NCBI GenBank assembly: GCA_965153355.1
Contig: OZ231127.1
Span: 65,782,001 to 65,846,000, forward strand
Source of the DNA: Flaccisagitta enflata
Lineage: Eukaryota > Chaetognatha > Sagittoidea > Aphragmophora
DNA: 64,000 nt
Direction of reading: 5' to 3'
A program made the translations under genes and the position numbers. The first letter of the stretch is position 1. Each line of letters starts with the position of its first letter. Shown piece after piece: positions 1-16,110 of the stretch. The notes under the pieces are model-generated. The model did not search any database. It saw nothing but the letters and a program-made list of their open reading frames with translations, and had not been told where the DNA came from.

Positions 1-2330
<2,330 letters not shown>

Positions 2331-2692
2331 TGGAGAGCACATTCTAAGCTTGATGCCCACTGTGCAAGATTCATATATTCTCTGGGCATCTTTTGTAAAT
2401 TCAAGTGGAATTTACGTTGGATGTGAACATATTGGCATGTTATCAATGCTGTAGTTTGTTTAGTTTTCCTTTCAAAAATAACACTTTTTTAAACAAAACA
2501 TCATTGTATTTCTATGTTCTAATTTAAGTATCTTCCTCTTCTCTCTCTCTTTTTCTCTTTGACTTTTTCTTTAATGTTTATCTCTATTCTTTTTTATCTT
2601 TCCCTTTTTTCCTCTTCCCTTTTTTCCTCTTCCTCTTTTACTACCATGCAAAGATGAAATTGACAACAGCAAAATAATAATAAGGCACCATT
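2331..2692. other. Unannotated spacer
   Basis: AT- and pyrimidine-rich spacer between two GA arrays. I see no gene. Confidence 0.5.
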
Positions 2693-2712
2693 GAGAGAGA
2701 TTCTTATTTCCT

Positions 2713-2768
<56 letters not shown>

Positions 2769-2782
2769 GAGAGGGAGGGAAA

Positions 2783-2867
<85 letters not shown>

Positions 2868-2975
2868 GGGGGGAGAGAGGGAGAGAGGGAGGGAGAGAGA
2901 GAGAGACAAACAGACAGACAGACAGACAGGCAGAGAGAGAGACAGAGAGAGATAATAAAAGAAAGAGAATAAAAG

Positions 2976-3045
<70 letters not shown>

Positions 3046-3056
3046 AGAGAGAGAGG
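2693..3056. repeat. (GA)n / (GGGAGA) compound microsatellite
   Basis: About 360 bases of purine-only DNA built from GA, GGGA and a short GACA block. All reading frames through it are low complexity. Confidence 0.95.
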
Positions 3057-4224
3057 AGCTGTTTGCTGAGGTGCGGTATTTGCTAAAACTGTGATATCCC
3101 ACCCAAGCAGCAAAAACGACACCACATCATTGATATTGATTTATAATGGAAGCGATAAATCAGGACATTACTAGATGGTCCTATACTTAATGATTAGATG
3201 ATATATTTTGGTAATCAAGTCCTAATAATAATAAGACAAAAAACAAAAACTTTTTATGCATAATTTGAATGCTTATTTTTGCATGATTTTCTTTGATTTA
3301 CTAAAATGTCTATTGATCAATTTCCTCATAGCTATGTGATGTGTGCAACAATTTATTCTACATAAAACTCATACAATTATCCAAATAAGAAACATTTAAC
3401 TTTAAAGAAAATCTGAAAAAATACGGACATTTATATAGTGTAAGCTTCCATTACATACACATACATACCTAATATATGTAACTCATGCAAAATTGAACAG
3501 AATGTTCTAATATCAATTTGATTCCAGATAATAAAGGAGAGTAAAAGAATAAGAGAAAAAAATAAATGTGAGTGAGAGAAACTTTACCATTGCCTATGTT
3601 ATTTTATCATGTTATCCTAGATATAGATCCAATGGAAAATTCTGTCCTAAAAAACAAAATCACCATATTTTCCCACAACCCTAAATATGTAGCAAAACTC
3701 ATTTCTCAATAGTATATCCACCAGGAAATTCTCTAGATTCTACCTCGAGATTAATCTTAGTCAAGTGCTCAAATGGTGGATATTCATGATGGCAGACTAT
3801 TTAGTCATGCAGAATAGTTCTCATTTTTTGAGGTATAGAACCTTGACCTCTAAAAATGTGTCGTCAAATGAATGTCGCCAAATGAATAGGCACAGAAGAG
3901 AAGCATGAGCTGAAAAAAAAAATTCTTTGAGGGAAAACAAAAGCTTTGGTAAAAATGGAATGCAGATATGATTCATTTGTTGTTAAAATGGGAAAAAGAT
4001 GGTTTGTTTCTCAGAAAGTTTATATTACCTAATTAATGAGACATCATAATCAGTGTCATGTACACCGTATAGCAAGAGCTCTTTGAACTAACCTAATTGA
4101 TAAGAAAGAAAAGGAGGACCAGAAAGGAAATAAAGAGGAAAGAGAGGAAGAAAAATTTTGGTTTAGGGAAGAAAAGCAAAAAAATCCTGCGACAGTACAG
4201 AGAATATTAAATGATCAGGAACCT

Positions 4225-4225
<1 letters not shown>

Positions 4226-4275
<50 letters not shown>
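4226..4275. repeat. (GT)n microsatellite
   Basis: About 25 GT units, followed directly by an A run. Confidence 0.95.
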
Positions 4276-4277
<2 letters not shown>

Positions 4278-4560
4278 AAAAAAAAAAGGGCGCCAGTTTG
4301 GAGCAGCATCAGCTGATTGGATGGTAGTCTGAGCTGTCAAAATTGATATATCCTCTTTGGCACAGCAAAACAAAAAAAAAGATGCAAAGCATGATGAGAG
4401 AATGGGGTGTGTGTGTGTGTCGGTCGCAGTCGCGTAAAAAAAAAAAAAAAAAGAGACCACCCCTGTGCACCATCATCTGATCTGGTGGTGGTCTGAGCTG
4501 TCAAAATATGGTTTGATAGATCTTTCCTTTTTTTCTGTGCTAAAAGAAAAAAAAGAAAAA
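4276..4560. repeat. Diverged local duplication
   Basis: Two blocks of roughly 170 bases share the order GT run, A run, GGTAGTCTGAGCTGTCAAAAT or GGTGGTCTGAGCTGTCAAAAT (both shortened here), then an A-rich tail. This suggests an old tandem duplication. Confidence 0.45.
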
Positions 4561-6686
4561 TCATTAATGCAACGTACAACAATAGATTGGCTACATCATA
4601 TCATGTGTACAACGATATATGAGAAGTTGTCTATAGATCAGACTAGTTTTGTGCTTAAAGTTTACATGTTAACTGATCATTGTTTAAAGGCTCCCATCAG
4701 CCTTATTGATAACATATCTTTACCCCCCAAAAAAATGTAGCTCTGCAAAAGGAGCAGCTAAATGGTTACAGTTTTTTAAATACATAGCCTACAGAATATT
4801 CTATCCCAAAAAAACTGTAATACAAATTCACTGTTTAGTTTTACCCTCTATGTTACCAGTTCTTTTTTTCTTTCCTTTTTTTCTCATCTGTTTTCCCTTA
4901 TCCTATAGAAACACTTTAGAGGTGGTAATAGTGTCACAGACAAATAAAAAACTTTATTATTTAATGGAATCTTTTTTATATTATCTATGAATAAAAATCA
5001 CATTGTTCTTTTTTCCTGTCAAAAAATTTACTGGATGCAATCTTGTACCATCTTATGTCTATTTACCAAATCATTAGATTCTATTTTCTATATTTCATTC
5101 TCCTTTTGAACAAAGGTTTGGATCTCCTCTTTTTTCCCCTCATCCTCATTTTTCAAAACCATAAAGGTTGCATCCTGCCCCTTTACCCTTGAGGCGACAA
5201 AGTCTTTTCACTTCACTGTCTTGTTTTAAGAGAACAATACTCCTTAAAAAAGTCCAACATACCTTTCATTGCCTAAATTCAAATTAACTATTACAATTGT
5301 TTGCCACACCAACATAACATTTTTGCCTCCCCCCTTTGTGACACAACCACAATAAAGAGTACAACAATGCCCAACGTCAATAATAGAAGTGGTTTTTACT
5401 CTTTCATGAAATTAAGCTGTTTTGTTTTTTATTCTCTTTCATAGATTGAGGTGTTCCCAATAAGAAGGGATAAAGAAACAATATGATAACATAAAAAAAA
5501 AAGAAAAAGGAAGCAATCTATTTGCAATACTTATTTGGGAAATGTTTTTTTTATTTATCTATCTAGCCCTCTTTATTACACGAATTAATCAAAATCATCA
5601 TTCCATATATACTTCTGTATCATGTAAACGAAAAATAGATGATATGTTTTATATCATGTAAAAAAAACATAGATGATATGAGATGCATGTTTATCCCATT
5701 TATTCTCTGTAATTTGTTATTTTTAAGTGAACAAATATAACTCTATATCCAATTGTTTCCTCTAATCATTCACCTTGCATATCGAGCAGCCTACTGGCCC
5801 TTGTTACCCAAATATTTGACTATGAATGTTGTTCCATACTTTTGTTTTATGGTAATTAACCAAGAAAAAAAAACACACAAACAAAAAACTATTCACTGGA
5901 ATAACATTTTTTCCACTAGATAACAGTGGTCATAACAGAAATCAATTGCCAAAATCTAACTCTTCACTGATACTAGTATATTATTTTCTCCAACCTTTTC
6001 TTACTTTTTGGTAGAGGTGAAGATTCCGTGTGGCAAGCTACATGGAACAGAAGCGGGGACATGCGGCAGAGGTAGAGGGGCAGGGGAAAAATTAATATGA
6101 TGAAATACATCAACTCTTGAAAATATTGAAAATCACCCTTTTTGCTTCAAAATTTTGTGTAAGGTTAAGCAAGGACTAAAAGTCAAGGAGTAAATATCAT
6201 TATTCAGCATTGTTATCTGTGTTAAGCAGCACTTTGGCAGCTAAGGTTGTCCCATTCTGCTGCGTGGTAACTTCCAGAATCAATTCTTCTATTGGCAATT
6301 TTACTACAGCTGTTACTTAACTCTTTGTCCCTTTTATTAACCAGATAAACAAAAAAATAACATTTCATTGTTACTGCATATATTGGTAATGTTGATCCAG
6401 ACTCATTCAAATCAACCACAAATATTTAACCCTGACATTCCTGTTGATTATATTCTATAGAAAATATACAAGGATGTTGGTCTCTAGGGTTTTAGGCAAG
6501 ATGGTGGGTGGTGGTTACAATGTATAGGGGTTCTTTGGCTATACTTTTTTCATAGTTCAATTTTTAGATGGATTCTTTTTTTAGATAATTTTGAGCTATA
6601 CCACTCTAATAAAAAATCAGCTATAAGCTTACATGAATTGTGTGTTGTCTACTTTAACTTTTCTGTTACAAAGAAAACCATCTGCT

Positions 6687-6690
<4 letters not shown>

Positions 6691-6740
<50 letters not shown>
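6691..6740. repeat. (TC)n microsatellite
   Basis: About 24 TC units in a pyrimidine-rich context. Confidence 0.95.
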
Positions 6741-7490
6741 ATTGCCTCTAGCAAAAAGTCTATCATCATTTTATTTCTTTCCTCTATTTTTCTTGTGTCT
6801 TCCTTTTTCTTTACCATCATATGGGTTCCTTCTCTCAACAATTTCTTTTTTAATTTTTGTTTTTATATATCCTAAATATTCACTTTTTAACTACACTTTT
6901 TAGTCGTACAAGTCATCCTGAAAAAAGCACACAATCCCTTGTATAATTTTTGAAAATAGGACCAATCTGTAGCCTAATATGTTGAGAAACAATACTTAAT
7001 CAAGGTTTTTTGTTTGTATGAAACTTTTTGAGAAAAAAAATTCAAAGCTACCCTCTTAGATTGATTAGATTTTTATCAATTTTTGTTATTCTTTAAGATA
7101 GTAAAACAATTACAAAAAAAGTAAATAAACCAGTCTAAATTTAGGTTGAGGTATATTTGACACTTACAAAAAGAAAATAAAAACAATCTTTCACCTTTTG
7201 CTTTGTTAGACTTTTAACTGAATAATGAACATTTTATATTAAACCTTTAACAAAAACTGTAAATTTTTTAACCAGTTTTACGTAAAGAGATACCTATTCC
7301 CTAAAAATAAACTTTTCCCATTTCAACTGAGCATTATTTGACCTTTTAATAGAATATATTAGGAAGTTGAGTTTTATCCAGTTTTATACTCTAATTTTAC
7401 CAAGCCCTAAACAAAAGTATTTCTTATTCAATTTTATTTTTTATTTTCATTACATAACTAAACCAAAACTGAAAAAAAATAGTGAGCAAA
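6741..7490. other. Gene-free AT-rich interval
   Basis: No coding signal seen. High A+T with short homopolymers. Confidence 0.55.
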
Positions 7491-7492
7491 TA

Positions 7493-7794
<302 letters not shown>

Positions 7795-7846
7795 CCAAAC
7801 TTTTTGTATGGTTAACTGGTTAAATCTTTTCTGTCCACAATTGTTA

Positions 7847-8257
7847 CCACGCGTATCAAAAAAAAGACGCACCCTTTTATTTATGAATAAAACAGATCAA
7901 AAAAATAATTTTAACTATTTTCAGTTAAGTCATTTTTAAAGATTTTCAAAAAATCTTTCATTCTAGACCAACCCCAGGTCTGTATCTCAAACGGTTTAGG
8001 AGCTAGAGCTCTGCAAAGAGAAGCACTATTTTGCTAAAATGCACATTTTACATAGGGATTGCGAAACTGAAACAGGCAACATTTTTATTCAAACTAATGC
8101 CATTTCTAAACGAAAAAAGATAGAAATGCCAGATTGGCGCCAAATGAAAGTATTTTCAAAGGGCTTTAAAATGGTCTAAGATTTTAATTAATTATCTTGA
8201 ATATTTGTGCCTAAATGAGCCATTTAAAAGTGCGTCTTTTTTTTTTGATACGCGTGG
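7847..8257. mobile_element. TA-flanked MITE (Tc1/mariner-like), 411 bp
   Basis: The left terminus CCACGCGTATCAAAAAAAAG continues into ACGCACCCTTTTA. The right terminus is its near-exact reverse complement, ending in GATACGCGTGG, so the terminal inverted repeats are about 33 bp. The element is bounded by TA on both sides (7845-7846 and 8258-8259), the target duplication typical of Tc1/mariner elements. It has no coding capacity. Confidence 0.85.
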
Positions 8258-8319
8258 TATGCATGTGAAAATTTAGCTTTTGTTCCATCTATCAAGAGTA
8301 TTTTTCATCATAAGTTGGG

Positions 8320-8412
8320 AGTGGAAATCAGCTCGGAGACCCATTCCCATTTTGGTTCAGTCATGATGCAGAACATTTTGGGACTCCGAGCTGTCATCTA
8401 AGGCTTGATGAG
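8320..8412. repeat. Dispersed repeat with CCCATTCCCATTTTGG core
   Basis: Contains CCCATTCCCATTTTGG, CAGTCATGATGC and CTCCGAGCTGTCA. Related copies occur near 15283-15390 (two partial copies) and 16846-16924. Confidence 0.6.
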
Positions 8413-8439
8413 TTTCCCCCCCACTTTTTCATCATGAGT

Positions 8440-8494
8440 GTTTTCGCTCTCTTTATCTCTTTCTCTCTTTCTATCTCTCTCTCTCTATCATCTC

Positions 8495-8551
<57 letters not shown>

Positions 8552-8552
8552 C
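8440..8552. repeat. (TC)n microsatellite
   Basis: Imperfect then perfect TC dinucleotides. Confidence 0.9.
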
Positions 8553-8559
8553 TTGTTTT

Positions 8560-11500
8560 ACACCATTTTTTGAACAGCTTAGTTTTTAGATACATTTTTT
8601 GAAACAAAATCAAACAATCAAATAAGTGAATAAGAGGATTTATCGAATAGACACCTTGTCAAATAACCCACATTCTGGCCACTTTGTCAAATAACCAAGA
8701 TTCTAAATTGCATGTTACCATCTTTTAAGCTTGTAGCAGCATCTGAGCTAGATTGAATTGGTCCTTCCTCTTTATCATATCGATAGCCACTTTTACTTTG
8801 TAGGCTGACTCTTTCCAGTCAGCTAAGTCATTAAGATGTTTATCAAGGTTTTCCACTTATACCCACCCATCCACAACTGATAGGGAACATCCACAGGCTT
8901 GTTTCTGGTGAGCCATTGAGGTTGATTCCTAATTAACCACTTGATTTCTCTGATGGCATATTCTTTTCTGTATTATACACCTATGATTTACATTTGCCAA
9001 TTCTCGTTCTTCACTACAAGCAAAGAAAACAATAGTATTCTTCTACATTTCTCTTTCTCTCTCTGTCTCTCTCTCTCTTTATCTCTCTTTCTTTATCTCT
9101 TTCTCTCTCTCTCTCTCTTTATCTCTCTTTTTTTATCTCTTTCTCTCTCTCTCATTCTCCTTCTTTATCTCTCTTCACAAAAACTCATATTGCAGTTGCG
9201 CAAAATCACTTCAAAGCTCCGAGCACCATCCACTTTTCTAATGGTTATCCAAACTCTCAACTCTTTCTTGGTATCTTAGGTCAGGTGCTACAGAACTTTT
9301 CTTTTTTTGCCCCATGCTCCTGCACAAATATCTAGTGACCTCAATACAGCCCCCGCCCACACACACAAGACTTGAGTGGTTGTGTATCAGGCTTTATTCA
9401 TTTTTTCCTTTGTTTTTTCTTTTGCTGTCTTTCTTTTTTTATTCTTGTTCTATAATACAAGAACAGGAAAAAAAAATCAAACATATTTTATATGTTCCTA
9501 CATAGAAGAAAACAAGCCAAAAAAAAAAATCAGCATGATCATATCTTAAAAGCAGCTTTCTCTTTTGTACTTACTTTTTTTGCACAAACAGGTTGGCAAT
9601 GAAAGCAAAACTAGAGAAATATACATTCAATAGGAAACAAATGATGCACAATTAAAAATCCAGCAAAGTTAATAGGTTATCTCAAAAAAGTCAATTCTCC
9701 CATTTCTTGAAGTAAAAGGAAAAAGAAGAAAAGAAAATTAAATTACAGTTAACTAAGAAATTAATGAAAAAGTTGAGACACCACAAACAACTAGAAATAG
9801 TTAGGAAAGATATAACTCCCTCCACTTTCATTGCCTTATTTTTTTACTGATCTCATCTAACACCAGCAAAAATTTTACTAAACAGCTTTACACAATTATT
9901 CCGCAAACCATTGGCTTATGATTTAGCAGAAACTGATACCTAGATCCAAACATCAAAGAATTTTAAGTTAACTCTGGTCCATTTTTTCTTTTCCTATTTT
10001 TTTTTGTTGGCCCCGTGTTTGTTTCTTTTTCATTTCAAAAATACACTAGATATCAAAGGTTGGATACACTGCAACATAAGTCACAAATGGGTGAGTAGGA
10101 CAGAGAACCTTAAAAATAGAACTATAACCAATCAACCAACCAACCAAAGTCACAAATGAGTATGCAGGAGAGAACCTAAAAATAGAACTACAACCAATCA
10201 ACAGACTAACCAAAAATGGTTTTTAGTTGTCTGTCCACAACTAAAATATAAGGAAAAATTACGTTGATCACCAACTCATCATAAATGAATGAAAAAGCAA
10301 CTACTTTATGCTGTTTCCATAAATGTTTCAGAGGCAGTTCCCCTTTACCTCTAACCTTTCAGTTTTGCTTATCAGCAACTAGGAACTACATCTAATGGAA
10401 TATGAACAAAAAGGTGTCATTCATGCTCACAACAAAAGGGCACAACCATTTGGCACAGCACACATTGCACCAATATAGACAAAAAAACTTCCATCATCTT
10501 TTTTTCTCCTCCTTCATTTCTTTTTATCCTTTAGAAACGGGTAGAACCTGAGGCCTTCAGCTCCAAAATGCATGGGCAAAGAAAGGGGGCAAAGAAGAAA
10601 GGGGGCAAAAAAGAAAAGGGCAAAGAAGAAAGGTGGCAAAGGAGAAAGGGAATGAAGAAGAAAGCATCTATTATGAACACCGTTTTAGTAACAATCATAA
10701 TCACTTACCCATGAGGCCTTATGCAAATATACACTCAGCATAGGCCTATTGGGTAAGTGAGAATTCTGAGTTGACCTTTTTCACTTTCAGTCATGAGACT
10801 CATGGGGTTTCCTATCTTTTTATCTTTTATCTTTTTAGTCCTCCAGAAATATCACACTCATTCATCAGTTGGCAGGGGGTAAGCCAATCCACATCTCTAG
10901 TGGTGATGTGTCTGCGACTCTTTTTTTCCTCTCCTGTTGATCACCAATTATCTGAAACATAACCTTCTTTCCCTTATTTCATTGTTCCATGCAATAAATA
11001 CTCATCAACCTCTTAATTTAACAGGTGGTGAGCAACACTTTCTTCTTTTTTTCAATTGTGTCACTGTCACATAGCAGTTCAGTGATAATAATCAAATCAT
11101 GGAATGTTGTGACACCAGCTTTCTTTTAGGCTACTCTTTTTTTTTTTTTTAAAACATGGATTAAAAAAAAGTAAATTAGAGATCTAAATATAATATCAGG
11201 CAAGTAATCAAAAGAAAGCAACAAGCACACCAATTTATCCTCCTCTTCTAGAAAGAGTATCAACTACAGGATTTAAAAAAAAGAAGTAACTATTATTCAC
11301 AAACCATGTAAATCTAGAATTTGCATGGAATGACATCATTGCATTGTCTCTATCTTCCATCTGTTCATCTGCTCTTTTTTTTTACTTTATCAAATACAGT
11401 ACAACCAAAACAGAGTATATATCATTCAACTTTCAAAAATACACAGGTAAAAAATAAACACACACACAAACACTGGCACTAATTAATTCATGAATATGAT

Positions 11501-14318
11501 TTTCAAATGTTATGCCCTTAGCCACATATGATAATCACTGCTCTCATAATATTTTGAAAAACTATAGGTTTGAATCCATGAATCATTTTTACACCTATCT
11601 CATAGCTCTTGTATTTCCAATTTTCCAACCCTAAGCTCATTCAATTCTTTCTGTACTATCTGGCTGGTTTCTTGATTTTTATGAGCAAGACATATGAAGA
11701 AGATGAGCTGTTGTAGAGACAACTTTTTTTCACCTTGATTTTGCTCATCAACTGATTTCAGTCACAAATCAAAATTATCTAGTGGTAAGAGAGATGACAT
11801 CAGAGAGGTGTCATCCAAAACTAGTTATGAAAGATATAACCAATTGTGCTCCCTTCATAAGATCACATAACCCAAGACCAATATGAACAAACCATTCACC
11901 ACATTAAGTTTTCCTCCTCTAACGCTAAAAGAATGGCAATCTATTCATCAATTCCTCTTCACAACACAACGCGCCTGAGGGGGAGGAAAGAGTCATTCCG
12001 TATACTCAACTCAAAGTGTGACTTAAACAAAGGAATAAAGGAAGAAAAAAGGGATGGGGAAAGAGGAATAGCACCAACTTATTTGCATATTGTATCCTTC
12101 TTTTTTTCATTTCTCCCTTAACATAACTCCCAAAACTAAAATTATTTCCAGTTTCATATTGGTGCACATATATTTCTTTTTCAAACATTATAGAAATACA
12201 CTAATTTTGTTTCAATAGTGAAATTCTTATCCCTTCTTATTCTTTACTTTAAAATATCATTGTTCCTAAATAGATGAATACAGAATTTTTAAAAACCATT
12301 GACTTAACCGATGATAGGAAACCCCAATCACTCAAGTCGTCATATCTTTCTGGTGCCAAGCCCCCCAAAGATTTTCATATCTTAATTAGTGGTGGCGCAT
12401 CTTGTTTACTAAAGTTGATACCCAAACGGTTATGAAGGCAGGAATATTTGTCAATCAGCACAACCAAACTGCTGCTTCACCCCTAGTCATGAGACCCTCC
12501 TGATATGCAAACCATAAAGAATAACTTTAGTTCCACTTTTTCTCTAGTTTTTGATCTCCCAAAAGGGTTACCCTTGTCAAACTCCATCTTGCCATGTAGT
12601 AAGGGGTAAGCCATACCAAACCTTTCTTAGTGATGAGTCTGCAACCCTTTTTCTTTTTAGTCACCGCTACTTCCTGACATAAGAACCTGTTCCTTCCTTT
12701 TTATCCCAGTCAAATATAATAAGGTTTGCCTCATCCCATTATGGAAAGGTGGTAGTCAGTCACTCTACACCTGTTTGCCACTGCAGACTTTTTACCTCTT
12801 TTTTCTATATACCAAAATAGGAATAAAAGAAAAAATTAGATGCATTTCTCTGATATTCCCACTTTACAAAGAAAGGAGGATATTTTTATGTTTGTGGTGA
12901 TTTCTCTTTTTCATAAGTATAGTCACAAATGGTCACTATGAATGATTCACAATAAAATCATCTAAAAATGAGTATAATAATTTCAGGTTTCATTTTGGCT
13001 GCAATCTTTTCGCTTACCCCATCACAAGGCAACTTTCCATCAATTTCAGTTTGGTAGTATGGTGTGAGATGTTATTCCACCTATCACAAAAAATACACCA
13101 AACAAAGATAGTTTTGACTTGAATCATTCACTCAATACAAAACAGCACAGCACAGCATACAACCAGGAGTGATGATGTCTTACACCAATTTAGTTCTCCC
13201 CTTTTTTTGAAAAAAAAATTAGAGAGAAAAAAGAACCAACTTTCAGATTTCAGGAAAATGAGAAAAGAAAGTTCTTCCTATTTTCTCCTTACTATCTTAC
13301 TGAACCCAATCAAATTTTTTACACAAATAAAAATGAATCAAATTACACCTAAAAAAAAAACTGAAATGACAATCTATAAACATACTACATTAAAAATTCA
13401 AAAAAATCAACCTAGTCAAGATTTTTTAGATTAGTCACAAAACATTAGGTAACGAAAAAACTATCAAAACATGAGGATCGAGAAAGTATCACTAAAATAT
13501 CAACTTCATATTCTTAAATATTTGCATCTATCATTTCAAGAGAAAAATTCACTATCCCATTTTTAAAAACCCAAAAACAAAGAATGGTTATACCTGATTT
13601 TTTTTCTTGACATTTAGTCTGGTTTGTCAAACCTTAGGCATAAAATTTAGCAGCAACTTTTTACTAAATTCCAACTCCATGTATGTCATGACCATTTCCT
13701 CAAGAATTAAAATTCAATTCCATAACCTTATAAACCATATGAAACTAAGGATAAGAAGAGAGAAACAAAGAAAACTTTTTCGCACATTGCTCTAATGTTT
13801 AAACATTTTTCCATTGACACCACAGCAAAACATTAACTGGTTAATTTTCAAAAGAGCATACACCATGCAAAAGCACACAAATGTAACAGGGACTTTTCTA
13901 ACTTTTTATCTAAAATGCTCTTTTAATTCTTTTTACTCTCTGCATAATTCTTTTTTTATTTCAAACCTAAAAATCCATATAACCATGCAAATATGCTAAC
14001 ACATTAACTCTTCATGATACCAACCCCCTCAAAGATTTCCATATCTTAATCAGTCTGGGTGCATCTTGTTCACAACTTAAAGTAAAAACTATAAGGGCTA
14101 TAAAATATCACTCATTTTGAAAGAAGAGGAAGAGATTTCAAAAAACCAAAGCAAAAAAACAAAAAGATAAAAGAAGTTTCCTAATGGGAGAGCCTATTTT
14201 TGTCATATGGAAAAGAAGGCAAATTACTTTTGACCATCATAACTTTTTTTATATTCTTGTGATGATGCAAGCAGTTGAAATACAATATGAGGGTCAAAAT
14301 CCGTTTTTCCAACTTTTT
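8560..14318. other. Gene-free AT-rich interval with dispersed repeats
   Basis: I found no exon that I can defend in this 5.8 kb. It holds an imperfect (TC)n tract at 9048-9172. Two related short segments share CAAAGATTTYCATATCTTAA (12367-12387 and 14026-14046). Another pair shares GGGGTAAGCCA near 10876 and 12603. The base composition is strongly A+T. Confidence 0.5.
9048..9172. repeat. Imperfect (TC)n tract
   Basis: CT-rich DNA with TCTTTATCTCTC variants. Confidence 0.85.
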
Positions 14319-14430
14319 AGGTGCGACAAAGCACCTCTATAACTGGATCTGTCTGTCTGTCGGTTGGTCGGGTAACGCATTTGTTCAACAATCCACACGT
14401 CGCACCTTATTGGCCTACTTGACCTTGTTA
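14319..14430 (+). mobile_element. Hairpin/GTCTG element, family copy
   Basis: Starts with the perfect hairpin AGGTGC-GACAAA-GCACCT (14319-14336), then TCTATAACTGG, a GTCTGTCTGTCGGTTGG tract, GGTAACGC, and ends CGCACCTTATTGGCC with CTTGACCTTGTT. The same order is found at 34197-34311 and, inverted, at 50368, 54632 and 55062. Confidence 0.75.
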
Positions 14431-14835
14431 AAATAAAAGCCATGCACCAAATTACTTGGTTCTCTCTATTTTTCTTTCAATCCTCTATTGCATGAATTCC
14501 AATCTTTATTATGCTAAATCAATATACAGGCAACAAAAGAAACAAGGAATAAAGTCATTCTAGGAAAGCAACTCAAACCATAGATCAAAAGAAAATTGAG
14601 GAAGAAAAAAGAGAATTGAAACAAAAGAAGAAATAAGCCAACTCATTCATGTTGTGCTTAACCCATTCTACCAAATGGCTTCTATATGGTTTCAATGATG
14701 CCAACCCTCACCAAAAATGTTCACAACTTTTTTTGTGGTAAACATTTTGTCAACTATGACTCGAAATAGCGAGGGTCATAAAAGATAGAACATTACAAAT
14801 TTAACATGTTCACAGTTTTCTTATCCCTGTTTCTA

Positions 14836-14937
14836 TCACTCCCCACCGTCCGACCAAGTTCGCGCTTCTTCATCTGCCCTTTTCACAAAGTGAAAAGGGC
14901 AGATGCGCGCGGGCTTGGCCGGCCAGGGGGAGTGAAA
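14836..14937. repeat. Palindrome with perfect 16-bp core stem
   Basis: CATCTGCCCTTTTCAC (14871-14886), the loop AAA, then the exact reverse complement GTGAAAAGGGCAGATG (14890-14905). The similarity continues imperfectly outwards to TCACTCCCC on the left and GGGGGAGTGA on the right. Confidence 0.8.
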
Positions 14938-15735
14938 ATGTCCGGCTCTCTTGTTTCATGCCTCAGGTTATGAGGTTCTCTGACAAAAGAACCAATTTTT
15001 TAAGTCGCTTAAAAGTGGGAGTCATGACAAGTTTTTTTTTGTCACAAAAGAAAAACCTCAATTTTCTAATAAGAACAACAGATCATAAGAGCACATGAAA
15101 AAAAGAAGAGGTGGAATCAAATAAGGCAGGGAAATAGGAGACCACAAACTCATGTTACACCCGCATGACAAAAACAGATAAGAATATCCTGACACAAGAA
15201 CTTTTGTTACATGAAAAAGGGGGAAGAAATCAGACAGGTGTGAATAATTAGGAGGTCTCGAAGTATAAGACAAAGGCCAATGATTTGGAGCCCCATTTCC
15301 ATTTTGATCTGGTCATGATGCTCTCTTTTGGGGTTGGGAGTGGAAATCAGTTTGGAGCCCCATTCCCATTTGGATTCAGTCATGATGCGTGATGAGTGAA
15401 AATGTCCGGCTCTTTTGTTCCCTGCCTCAGGTTATGAGAGCTCTCTGACACGAGTACCATTTTTGAGTCGCGTGAAAAACGTGAAAGGTCCATTAGGTAG
15501 GCCTTGATCTTCAACTTGGAATTTCTAAGGCTGAAAGCGGATCTCGCTTTGAAAAAAACTCGCCCCCTGAAGTGTTGACTGTTGTTACAGGCTCTATACG
15601 CCACCGATCTGGGTGTTCTTGGTCTTGTTCGACGGAGATTTGATTTCTCTCGCCGTCGGCTTTAACTAAACATTATTATTTTCTTCTTAGGGGCCCTAAG
15701 GGCCCCAAAAAGCCCTTATTGAGAATTTTTTGAAA
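14938..15735. other. Dispersed repeat region
   Basis: GTGAAAATGTCCGGCTCT followed by TGCCTCAGGTTATGAG occurs at about 14931 and again at about 15396. The CCCATTCCCATTTGG repeat occurs twice near 15290-15390. No credible gene. Confidence 0.5.
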
Positions 15736-16110
15736 AAAAAGGGTGCAATCAATAGGAAATTGTTTGATTTGCCTAGATCCAAAATCTTGTATTTTCACTT
15801 TTTTCAAAAAACTTTGAAATTTTTATGTCGCGTCAGGGACTTAAAAAAAAATCACAAAACATTTTTTTGAAAAATGTTTTTCGAAAGTGGGTGCAATCAA
15901 TAGGAAATTGTTTGATTTGCCTAGATCCAAAATCTTGTATTTTCACTTTTTTTCAAAAAACTTTGAAATTTTTGTATCGCGCGTCAGGGACTTAGAAAAA
16001 AAAATCACAAAATATTTTTTTGAAAAATGGTTTTCAAAAGTGGGGTGCAATTGATAGGAAATTGTTTTATTCGCCTAGATCCAAAACCTGTAAAATTATT
16101 TTTTTCAAAA
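15720..16110. repeat. About 150-bp tandem repeat, three copies
   Basis: GGGTGCAATCAATAGGAAAT recurs at 15741, 15889 and, with one or two changes, at 16043 (spacing 148 and 154). Each is followed by TTCGCCTAGATCC or TTGCCTAGATCC and an A/T-rich tail with CGCGTCAGGGACTTA. Confidence 0.85.

Larger units (their letters stand above)
3057..6690. other. Gene-free AT-rich interval
   Basis: No exon with plausible splice sites or recognisable protein. It holds a (GT)n tract and a diverged local duplication (both listed), otherwise A/T-rich DNA with many homopolymer runs. Confidence 0.55.
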
